Assembly (NCBI GenBank): GCA_032433765.1
Contig: JAVIAB010000047.1
Location: 18,633,011-18,697,010 of the forward strand
Length of the DNA stretch: 64,000 bases
Direction: 5' to 3'
Source of the DNA: Megaustenia siamemsis
Taxonomy: Eukaryota > Mollusca > Gastropoda > Stylommatophora > Ariophantidae
The number at the start of each line of letters is the position of its first letter. The stretch's first letter is position 1. Under the pieces are notes generated by a model. The model was given only the letters and a program-made list of their open reading frames with translations, searched no databases and was not told the DNA's origin. The position numbers and the translations under genes were made by a program. Below, one piece after another: positions 56,501-64,000 of the stretch.

Positions 56501-59500
56501 ACCATACTGGACTATGAGGCGATTTTCCAAAGTATATTGGCTTCGGTCGCCAGAGTGACAGAGGACAATACCAGTGACACGGATGTCGTCTTTGCCCTTG
56601 TGATCTGGGGAGTTGAAATGGGAAGACACTGGAGTGCCAGTAATCTGTTGGACATCTCGTAAATGTTTACAAAATCTTTCTGCTAATCTTCTACCAGACC
56701 CGCCAATATAGGTCATGTGGCATCGTTGGCGTATAATGGCATAAATGATGTTGCGGGACACACATGTGAAGCCATGCTTGATCTGGAACCGTCCATTGGG
56801 GAATAAGACCGAGTCAGTAGGGAGCACATAGGCACAGGTGATACAGTTACGACCACAAGGGGCCGTACCGAAGTGTTGAGGGTAGGAGCAAGGGAGATGG
56901 CTCCTAACCAGAATGTCACCCAAATTCCTGTCGCGCTTGAAAGCGATCATCGGGGATCACTAAAAAATAGACGGGTAGTGGGATCAGAGAGGAGAATGGA
57001 ACGGTAGCGGTTGAGTATCCTCACAGCAGCTAAGTTGTGAGGATGATATGTGAGGGTGAGTATAGTTCTCTCAGAGGGGGGGGGGCGGTCGGAAGGAGTG
57101 AGTGCCTCGGGACGGGTGATAAGGAGGACCCGCTGGAGGGCAGACTGGAGGATCGAGTCTGGATAAAGCCGGCGGCTGAGGAAACCTAACATGAGGTGAG
57201 CCTGTCGGAGGAAATCTTTGTCATCCTGGCAGATGCGACGGAGACGCAATAACTGTGAGAATGGAATAGAGTCGCGACAAGAAGGTGAATGGGAGGAAGT
57301 GTAGAGAAGGTAGCAGTGGGCGTCTGTGGGTTTATAGAAAACCGAGGTGTGGAGGCCAGAAGTACCCAAAGAAACAATAAGATCTAGGAAGGTGACAGAG
57401 GAAGTGGATATAGTGGATATCTCTCTCCCGAGGTCGCTCATACCGATTTTTACCCTTGATGTTTGCTCCCTCTAGACCTCTATTCCTCACTCCGACGGCC
57501 TCCTGGCTCTGCGTTTCTTTCTTGACCAGAGACAACACCCCTCTGTTGATACTGCAACTCTTCTCCGCCTTACTGAGCTTGTACTCAACCTCAACACCTT
57601 TGAGTTTAATGGTAACTTCTATGACCAAGTCAGTGGAGTAGCCATGGGCACCAAGATGGGCCCTAGCTATGCTTGCCTATTCATGGGTTACCTGGAGTAC
57701 CAAATTCGCAATTCATATCAATGTCCTCTTCCCATCATATACCTTCGGTACATTGCTGACTGCTTCGGACTCAACGATCTACCTGAGGATGACCTCTCCA
57801 GGTTAATCGACTACATTGGTAGCTATCACAAAGCTATCAAGATCATATCTTGTATATCCACTTCCTCTGTCACCTTCCTAGATCTTATTGTTTCTTTGGG
57901 TACTTCTGGACTCCACACCTCGGTTTTCTATAAACCCACAGACGCCCAGTGCTACCTTCTCTATACTTCCTCCCATTCACCTTCTTGTCGCGACTCTATT
58001 CCATTCTCACAGTTATTGCGTCTCCGTCGCATCTGCCAGGATGACAAAGATTTCCTCCGACAGGCTCACCTCATGTTAGGTTTCTTCAGCCGCTGGCTTT
58101 ATCCAGACTCGATCCTCCAGTCTGCCCTCCAGCGGGTCCTCCTTATCACCCGTCCCGAGGCACTCACTCCTTCCGACCGCCCCCCCCCTGAGAGAACTAT
58201 ACTCACCCTCACATATCATCCTCACAACTTAGCTGCTGTGAGGATACTCAGCCGCTACCGTTCCATTCTCCTCTCTGATCCCACTACCCGTCTACTTTTT
58301 AGAGATCCCCCGATGATCGCTTTCAAGCGCGACAGGAATTTGGGTGACATTCTGGTTAGGAGCCATCTCCCTCGCTCCTACCCTCAACACTTCGGTACGG
58401 CCCCTTGTGGTCGTAACTGTATCACCTGTGCCTATGTGCTCCCTACTGACTCGGTCTTATTCCCCAATGGACGGTTCCAGATCAAGCATGGCTTCACATG
58501 TGTGTCCCGCAACATCATTTATGCCATTATATGCCAACGATGACACATGACCTATATTGGCGAGTCTGGTAGAAGATTAGCGGAAAGATTTTGTGAACAT
58601 CTACGAGATGTCCAACAGAATACTGGCACTCCAGTGTCTTCCCATTTCAACTCCCCAGATCACAAGGGCAAAAACGACATCCGTGTCACTGGTATTGTCC
58701 TCTGTCACTCTGGCGACTGCAGCCGATATACTTTGGAAAATCGCCTCATAGTCCAGTATGGTTCGCTGACCCCACGGGGCATGAATGTATCACACTCATA
58801 CACATAGTTTCCTTTCGGCTGCTCCTTCCCTCTTGCAGAGCCCTTTCTACCACCCATGTTGTGGCTCTTTAGTCTATCTACTATGCCACGCTATTCTTAG
58901 TTCTTCTCCCCTAGTCCCCGTTGAGGCACTTCGGTGTTCTCCTATATACTTTTTTTCTGCGCTACTTACCCCTCATATGTTTTTATTGCACCCCACTCTC
59001 ATACATCTCACTCTTTCCGCCTTTTGAGTACCTGTCATTCTACTGTTCTATTCTTTCTCCTTCGAGTTTGCACACTGACCCCGGTGTGAACCCTTCCAAA
59101 CATATGATTGTTCCCGTATAGATGTGCACATGCATGTATGTGTTCATAGGCACGGGTATTGGTATATATATGTATACGCATATACATGCATGTATATGTG
59201 TGCTTGCTTGTATGCTTACACATGAATGTGTGTGTATATGTATGTGTGTGTTGATATGTATTAGTATGTGCACGTCTTCTTGCACGTGTACATATGTATA
59301 CACGCATCTGTGTGTGTGTATACATGTATTTATGGGCCCTTAGATACTTTCAGATATTGCCTGTGCCTTTGTAGTCGACGTACCTATATAGCGTTTCCCC
59401 CCACTCGTGTATTTTTAGAACCCTTCACCTCTGACCACAGGGTATAAATTACAGCTACACCCGTGAGAAATTCCTTTCATAGCCTGACCACAGTCCGCGA

Positions 59501-62500
59501 CACACAGGGAAGTCAACATATTTCGATTATTTTGTTTTTGATGTTTCATTACTAGTTAGCTATGTAGGATTAGTTTTATTTATTCACATATCTGTGTGTG
59601 TATGTTGTTTGTTTGTTCCTGCTGAAGGCCTATTGAGCCTAAACGTCGTTCGAATCTGTGTCGTCTACTAATCACGTAAAGCTTCTAACATACCATTTTT
59701 TCTTTTTTTTTCAATTTTTCCTTTAAGAAAGGTTGCCCATTCTTGAAGTTCTTACAGAAAGTAGAAATAGCTTCCTCTAACAAGATCAAGTATAAAAAAG
59801 GGAGAGAACCACGTGACTTAATGTGGCGTTTATGGAATATGATGTTAGCAAGTGCCCATATTTGTTATAGATTGTCGACACTATTTTAGAGGTAAAGTGG
59901 ACAGTATTACGCCCGTACCACCTTTCTTTCCCAGAATAATCGGTACCAATTTAAGACTGGGTGAACATGGAACCCATATCGGTCAGATTCAAACTTGACC
60001 TCTTTCCCTTGTGTTATCCATTTCAATAACAACTGAGCTCTCTTTGGGCCTAAGATCAACTACGAAATGTACAAATTCACTGTTTTTAGAGACTTCTTGC
60101 ACCGGCCTCGAGACAGAGAAGTTGTGGGTTCAAATCCCGGCAGCATCAGCTGGAATTTTTTAAAAATGATTTCTCCCCATGGCAACCACCCCTGGTCTCA
60201 GCAGCGAGACCCAGCTTGAAACGTCAATTACTCATCTATGGAAAAAAATATGAGTACCTCCGAATCTAGTTATCCGCCTGTGCGGCGAGGGTCCCCTGTG
60301 CATACGGGTGCCAAGGAAAAATGTATTAACACGTAAAATTTACGTCCTAGTCTCTAGGGACTTCGTCATAGGTCAAAGCTGGCGAATCCTACTATGAATA
60401 CGAAAACTGGGACACAGATACAGTGCTCAAAACGTGTACATCTCCAATAATATATCACAACATATGTTTTACCTGGAATATGCTGTCACATGAACGTTCA
60501 CAAATGTTTATATTATGTGGAAGTTACTTACAGTGGAAGGACGGTCTGAAGATTGTTACATTAAGCGTCTGCGTTCTTAGTGGAGTAACCGGCTTGCACG
60601 TGTACTCTGGCTTTGGATCTGTATTGGAGAAGGTAAAGACAAAACACTATTCTGTATTCTTGTTGATAATGATCTTTTAGAGCCATTTACTTTTTTTGTT
60701 ATTTACATTTCATGTCCATCGTCACGAGTGAGTGCCGTCTCAGCATCGAAGATTGCTACCATGGAGTGCTATTCCACTCTGTCTCTTGCTTTGATTGTGC
60801 AGGTTGTTGTGATAGGTTGACTTGTCCCTCTTTTGATGTTACTCGTCCATATTAGTTTTAGTCTGCCTCTGCCTCTTTGAACTTGCATTTTCCCTTCCAA
60901 TATTACTTTTAATAGGCTGCTGTGTCTTTTAACATGCTCCCAAAAATCTCTTACTCCTCTTTTTATATTAATGGGTGTAGAGTTCTTCTTTATTATATGT
61001 TATTTTGCTGTTTGCTCCCAGTATAAATTACATATTAAATGCATATTTGTGTCAGCTAGACGTATATCTTTTAGGCAGTCTATAAATTGTTTATGGTGTA
61101 TTCTGTCAAAAGCTTTGGTGTAGTCTATGAAGCAGGCATGTATTGGTTTATTTACTTCTTTGTATTTTTAGATAACTGCCCTCTTGTAGAATATTGCTTC
61201 TATTGTCCAATTGTTTTTCATAAATCCAAATCATTGTTCTGCTAATTGAATATTTATTTTATCCTGAATCCTTCCTTGTATAACTTTTAGCAAAATTGTT
61301 GTCACATGGCTCATTGTTGTTCATCATCACATTCAACAAGTTTCATATTAACTGTCAATAAAGATGTCATTATTTAAAAGAGTAGTCGTCTTGAAATACT
61401 CCCCTTCCAAAAGGAAAAAAAAAATATCATTCCTGAAAGCAAATCTTCGATGACTGCTTAGGTCAGGATCATCATCTTGTGCTGCCTAAGTATCGAAATT
61501 TGACCTCCTAGTTTCGTCATTCAATCAATCTTTTTCCCCATGTTGGTGCACACTCTCTTTAGGTTCTCTTGTTCTACTCTGAGCATTGTCAGTTTACTCT
61601 TATATTTGTCTCTACCTTATATACATCATCTTTTATTATGTTAGAAAAAAAAGTTATTTCTTCAATTTCACTTGCCGTATGGTGACTTTACTAACTGTAA
61701 ACACACAGCAATTCTCGCTATTTTAATTCATCAACATCATCATCGAGTGTCATCTCCGCAACGAAGGTTGGCTACCATGGACACCTAAGAAGAGTAATGA
61801 AGAGGTTCTGAGCGAGGTCAAAGCAAAAAGAGAGCTAATTTCCAATGTTAGGAAGAGATAATCATCATTTTTTTAGCCATGTAATGAGAAGAGAAAAACT
61901 TGAATATATTGTAACAACTGGAAAAATTGAGGGACGAAGAGATCGAGGGAAGCAAAGAGAAACAAATAACAGACAGTTTAAGAGAATGGCTTGGCAGAAG
62001 GTCAACAACAGAAATGATAAATAGCTGCCGAGATCGAAAATTGTGGAGAGACATGATCACCTACGCCACTAGGCCTGGTACTTGATGATGAGACCACATT
62101 TGGCGGTTTGCTTTAGGATTTCTATTCTTGTCTCCTCACGTCACATGTCCATCACATGGTCAATATATGGCCACCTTCCATAAATTACCGTCTTAACGCA
62201 GCTCTCTATCTCTCTCTCACTCTCTCACTCTTCGCTTTTCCATCTTAACAGTTCAACATCCCGCTGGGAGCAGTGTGAATTGTACTCGTGGTTGGAAAAA
62301 AAAAAAAAATAAAAAATACCCCCACGGTAGACCCAGCCGTTGGCAGAAATGGGTACCAGGGTATTATCCTGGGAAGGTGAGGAATGTCGCTTCGCATCTG
62401 AGTTTGATGCTTGAGGCGACACTATACAGAAATATCTGAACATTTCTGGATAGGCGGCCGAGCACATATGGGTGTAAACTCGCGTGCTAAGACGCCGGTT

Positions 62501-64000
62501 CAAGTCTCGTACTTTGCCTTTACCTTTAGTTCAACATCAGGAGAAATGACTATGTTGCACTGGCCATATTCTCATTTATACAAAATGCCTTGCTAGATTA
62601 TTATTAGTTGCTTAAGTAATCGTTAATCACCTTACTCTCGCCACACCGTAGCATTGGGTTAAACCACCCTCTCAAACCTCTGACCGTAGAATTACCTGAC
62701 CTAATTCCCTTGAATTGGTCTAAAGATAACTTTAACAACAGGCCCACAATTTTTTTTTTGGTCTTTTTTTTTTTATTATTTGGTTATTTTGTTAAACACA
62801 ATTTAACATTGTCATTTTAACATATGTATAATATTATTACAAGAAATGATGGACATAATAGTAAAAGAAAGCAACAAAAAAAGGTCTCAGTCTGAATAGT
62901 ATGAAAACAGTCACATTAAAGAAACGATCATCACAATCATGCAACATAAAAATAAACAAGGCAAATCTGAAACAAGTGCAACGCGTCAAACACTTGGGCA
63001 CAATAATAACTTCAGATGGAAGATGTACCACTGAAATCAACATTTTTCGCGCATATCATGAGAAGAGGAAAGTTGAAATATTTGTTACAACTGACAAAAT
63101 AAAAGGAAAGAGAGATTACAGAAGACAAAGAGAGAAAATACTGGATAGCTTAGTGTCATGGCAATGAAAAGCAGTCAACAACAGAACTGATACGATGCAA
63201 TATAGATAGAAGATTGTAGAAGGACATGATCGCCTACGCCAACCAGTATGGTACATGATGATAATAAACTTAACTTCCTGGTTGACTTGTCCTACAGCTT
63301 CTTACTGATGAAACCTCAGAGTTTGTTATCCCGAGTTGTTCTATCTGGCTTCTTTGTGGTACAAAGGAGAAGGGGTAGGGTTCGATCCAAACCGACAGCT
63401 TCCGGGTTCACCCATCCTTAAATGGGTACCGGATTTTTTCTGGGAAAGTGAAGCAGCACGAGCATAATACCGACTACATGACCCCAAAAATCATGTGCCG
63501 AAGATCTGTAAAATGTATTGTCACTAACACAATATTCCCTATACGACACTTGGCTTTGAGGGGGGTACTTTACTTCTTTACTTCTTTGTGGTCATGGAAG
63601 AGGCGCTATGATCTGTTGACCAGCAAAGAAAAGGGTTTAAACCAAACACCGCTCAGTATTGTTGTGGAAAGAGCACGTCGATGATAATTTAGAGACATCT
63701 GACACAGGAGAAAGAGAAATTGATGGTTTGAATCTCTGAGAGGTACGTTCAACCTTTTGTGATACGTTTTTATACGAACATACGGTTTTTTTGTGTGCGT
63801 TCAGAGCTTATAGGAAAAATATAAAGCAACAAAAACATTTACAAAATATAATCAATTTGTACCTGAAATGTCATATGATACGGTTAAAGTTGATGACTTG
63901 TCAACGAAATCCTCAACTCCAACAATTTTGTTGTCTTTTGTGAACCAGCGAGCAAATCCTGGAGGGAATCCATTTGTCAAGATCTCACACTTACAAGTCG
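53456..64000 (-). CDS. Gene B: tandem paralogue of gene A (3' half, runs off window)
   Basis: Visible CDS: beyond 64000-63863, 60618-60532 and 53559-53456, all with GT-AG boundaries and the same phases as gene A exons 4-6. The visible product starts in Ig module 3 (TCKCEIL, ARWFTK, STLTVS), continues PKPEYTCKPVTPL, then the tail TGLLPIAIILGHVISTIV ending in TTA and a stop. Exon 5 is one codon longer than in gene A and adds a sequon (NVT). The signal peptide and modules 1 and 2 must lie to the right. Intron 5 (7.0 kb) holds a 4.2-kb PLE insertion; intron 4 (3.2 kb) holds LINE and SINE pieces. No stops or frameshifts appear in the visible exons, so it looks functional. Confidence 0.7.
53700..54585. 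repeat. Paralogous block in gene B intron 5
   Basis: Partner of 8600-9213 plus 11327-11412. It contains a LINE insertion at 53950-54140 absent from unit 0. Confidence 0.7.
53950..54140 (-). mobile_element. LINE L-b, 191-bp 3' fragment with TSD
   Basis: Begins ATCATCATCATGTGCC (3' tail) and is flanked by AAATTTACT at 53941-53949 and 54141-54149. Unit 0 has the uninterrupted site near 8840 (CAAATTTACTATCTG). Confidence 0.78.
54587..54836 (+). mobile_element. LINE fragment L-a (partner of 11852-12108)
   Basis: Uninterrupted at TTTTACAGAAGAATG, where unit 0 carries the PLE mini-insertion. Confidence 0.65.
54837..55095 (+). mobile_element. SINE-1, full-length copy
   Basis: GGGAGCAGCGATAGCTCAGT (A box) and GTCGGATTCGATTCTG (B box), then the same body as 6510-6742, ending CGCCACTTGGCGTGACGGGG and CCCTTTACTTTTTT, a candidate pol III terminator. 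Best copy in the window. Confidence 0.72.
55615..55645 (-). other. Hairpin motif at left end of PLE pair
   Basis: Minus strand CTGCTGAAGGCCTATTGAGC then CGAAACGTC. Related to the motif at 11486, but the first box has CTGCTGA in place of CTGANGA. The plus-strand mate lies at 59619-59646. Confidence 0.35.
55915..56200. repeat. CA/TG-rich 3' region of left PLE arm
   Basis: Irregular ACACAC / TACATA tracts inside the element; mirrored at 59110-59340 in the right arm. The reading frames here (runs of His, Thr and Tyr) are low-complexity artefacts. Confidence 0.6.
56456..57441 (-). pseudogene. PLE post-RT plus GIY-YIG segment, left arm (frameshift)
   Basis: Matches the right arm from SSVTFLDLIVSLG to LTPRGMNVSHS. 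A one-base deletion in a C-run near 56955 (four C against five in the right arm) shifts the frame between TTRLFFSDP and MIAFKRDRNL. The GIY-YIG motif reads MTYIGGSGRRLAERF; the Cys before it, mutated in the right arm, is kept here. RT motifs A to C are absent. Confidence 0.72.
57431..58804 (+). pseudogene. PLE RT plus GIY-YIG polyprotein, right arm (broken)
   Basis: In one frame: LDVCSL-stop-TSIPHSDG (RT motif A, stop at 57473-57475 replacing Tyr), VAMGTKMGPSYACLF (motif B), YLRYIADCFG (motif C, YIAD where YIDD is expected), FLDLIVSLG, a Cys cluster CGRNCITC and FTCVSRNIIYAI, a second stop (TGA, about 58541, replacing Cys), then the GIY-YIG nuclease MTYIGESGRRLAERFCEH and LENRLI. Truncated 5' at RT motif A. 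Two stops and loss of a catalytic Asp make it dead. Confidence 0.75.
59110..59340. repeat. TG/CA-rich 3' region of right PLE arm
   Basis: Inverted counterpart of 55915-56200, with point differences only. Confidence 0.6.
59619..59646 (+). other. Hairpin motif at right end of PLE pair
   Basis: CTGCTGAAGGCCTATTGAGC then CTAAACGTC; same motif as the left end with GAAAC changed to TAAAC, so any ribozyme activity would be lost. Confidence 0.35.
59920..60050 (-). mobile_element. SINE-1, degraded copy
   Basis: Complement shows GGTACC, CACCCAGTC and the GAACT-like head, as in other SINE-1 copies. Confidence 0.4.
60090..60405 (+). mobile_element. SINE-2, plus-strand copy
   Basis: GTGGGTTCAAATCCCGGCAG (B-box-like), GCTTGAAACGTCAATTACTC, GCCTGTGCGGCGAGGGTCCC and TCTCTAGGGACTTCGTCA. 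In gene B intron 5 near exon 5. Confidence 0.58.
60532..60618 (-). CDS. Gene B exon 5
   Basis: 87 nt, acceptor AATACAG, donor GTAAGT. It encodes 28 residues, PKPEYTCKPVTPL then a linker containing LNVT, a possible N-glycosylation site absent from gene A. Confidence 0.7.
60720..61330 (-). mobile_element. LINE fragment L-d
   Basis: Minus strand includes HACFIDYTKAFDRIHHKQF (RT motif A, about 61120) and 3' sequence matching 17240-17470. Frameshifted. In gene B intron 4. Confidence 0.62.
61735..62095. mobile_element. LINE L-d tail (-) joined to L-a fragment (+)
   Basis: 61738-61780 is the L-d 3' end in minus orientation. From 61781 an L-a fragment runs plus (AAGAAGAGTAATGAAGAGGT to TACTTGATGATGAG), so the two lie back to back. 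Confidence 0.55.
62100..62690. repeat. Paralogous block in gene B intron 4
   Basis: Partner of 12760-13225, interrupted by SINE-3 at 62261-62527. Confidence 0.65.
62261..62527 (+). mobile_element. SINE-3 insertion with TSD
   Basis: Flanked by AGTTCAACATC (62250-62260 and 62528-62538). The paralogous block has the empty site near 12955-12966. The sequence is homologous to 23222-23552 but lacks the outermost tRNA-like head. The 3' end reads TACTTTGCCTTTACCTTT. Confidence 0.78.
62833..63258 (+). mobile_element. LINE fragment L-b, internally deleted
   Basis: LQEMMDIIVKESNKK-like start, KQVQRVKHLGTIITSDGRCT, then directly NIFRAYHEKRKVEIFVTTDK and KILDSLVSW, ending GTACATGATGATAA. The middle of the post-RT region is deleted. 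Confidence 0.62.
63355..63580 (+). mobile_element. SINE-1, truncated copy
   Basis: GGTAGGGTTCGATCC (B box), CCGGGTTCACCCATCCTTAA, GTACCGGATTTTTTCTGGGA, ATCATGTGCCGAAG and CACTTGGC. 5' end missing. Confidence 0.6.
63585..63862. other. Gene B intron 4 edge, unassigned
   Basis: No feature recognised up to the exon 4 donor. Confidence 0.35.
63863..64000 (-). CDS. Gene B exon 4 (partial at window edge)
   Basis: 138 nt visible; donor GTACAA at 63862. It encodes the B-to-E strands of Ig module 3, closely matching gene A exon 4, with Pro and Phe changes in the GFPPGFARWF segment. Confidence 0.7.

Larger units (their letters stand above)
55477..59721. mobile_element. Head-to-head inverted pair of Penelope-like elements
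   Basis: A single 4245-bp insertion flanked by a 13-bp direct repeat TTTAAGAAAGGTT (55464-55476 and 59722-59734), inside gene B intron 5. The left arm (to about 57415) is on the minus strand and the right arm (from about 57857) on the plus strand. They are near-identical inverted arms of about 1.9 kb, both running from the post-RT region through GIY-YIG to a CA/TG-rich 3' region and a terminal hairpin motif. The 0.44-kb spacer extends the right copy upstream to the RT core. Penelope elements are retroelements with a telomerase-like RT and often show inverted terminal arrangements. Confidence 0.75.

Noticed and set aside
55477..59721. Host gene palindrome or assembly artefact
   Set aside because: Arms carry different private mutations and a shared 13-bp TSD, so a real insertion of inverted PLE copies is more likely; long-read proof is still missing.

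Overview
This is a repeat-saturated, AT-rich stretch of an animal nuclear genome. GT-AG introns, LINEs, tRNA-derived SINEs, Penelope-like elements (PLEs), a TA-flanked DDE transposon and very long microsatellites all point to a metazoan. A mollusc, probably a gastropod, is my best guess, but that is inference from repeat style and not a database result.

The only host genes I can support are two tandem paralogues on the minus strand. They encode a small, secreted, multi-Ig surface protein. Gene A is complete: six exons between 38327 (ATG) and 18224 (stop), 978 nt of CDS, 325 aa. It has a signal peptide, two or three Ig-like modules, and a hydrophobic C-terminal tail with no cytoplasmic residues, which suggests a GPI anchor. 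Gene B shows its last three exons (64000-63863, 60618-60532, 53559-53456) and continues past the right edge. Exon order, intron phases and 3' flanks match gene A. I do not recognise a named family.

The window looks like three tandem segmental-duplication units inflated by transposons. Unit 0 (about 0.6-13.1 kb) carries intron-like sequence shared with gene B, but I find none of the coding exons. Unit A (about 13.1-46.9 kb) contains gene A. Unit B (46.9 kb to the end) contains gene B. About 5 kb at 1443-6500 recurs nearly unchanged at 46920-52400, and shorter paralogous blocks tie 8600-13225 to 53700-54840 and 62100-62690. Because the units are paralogous, several insertions can be compared with an empty site in another unit, which gives precise ends and target-site duplications (TSDs).

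Mobile elements: (1) a DDE transposon family related to Tc1/mariner with 83 residues between the second Asp and the Glu. It has one apparently intact copy with perfect 23-bp inverted ends (43056-45442), one frameshifted copy (9214-11324) and one decayed copy (41605-42650). (2) PLEs encoding reverse transcriptase plus GIY-YIG nuclease at 32625-35395, and as a 4.2-kb head-to-head inverted pair at 55477-59721 with a 13-bp TSD. A 432-bp mini-insertion at 11413-11844 has the same inverted layout. (3) Many 5'-truncated LINE fragments, labelled here L-a to L-h. (4) Three SINE-like families and a dispersed element X that ends in a CCATAA-type tail.

Tandem repeats are prominent: a 33-bp minisatellite (13985-15912), a 28-bp array (36670-37675), a 50-bp array (21281-21592), a 99-bp repeat (5748-6140 and 51690-51985), and pentanucleotide tracts at 28.85, 30.05 and 38.7-40.4 kb. 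Long reading frames inside these tandem repeats are not genes.
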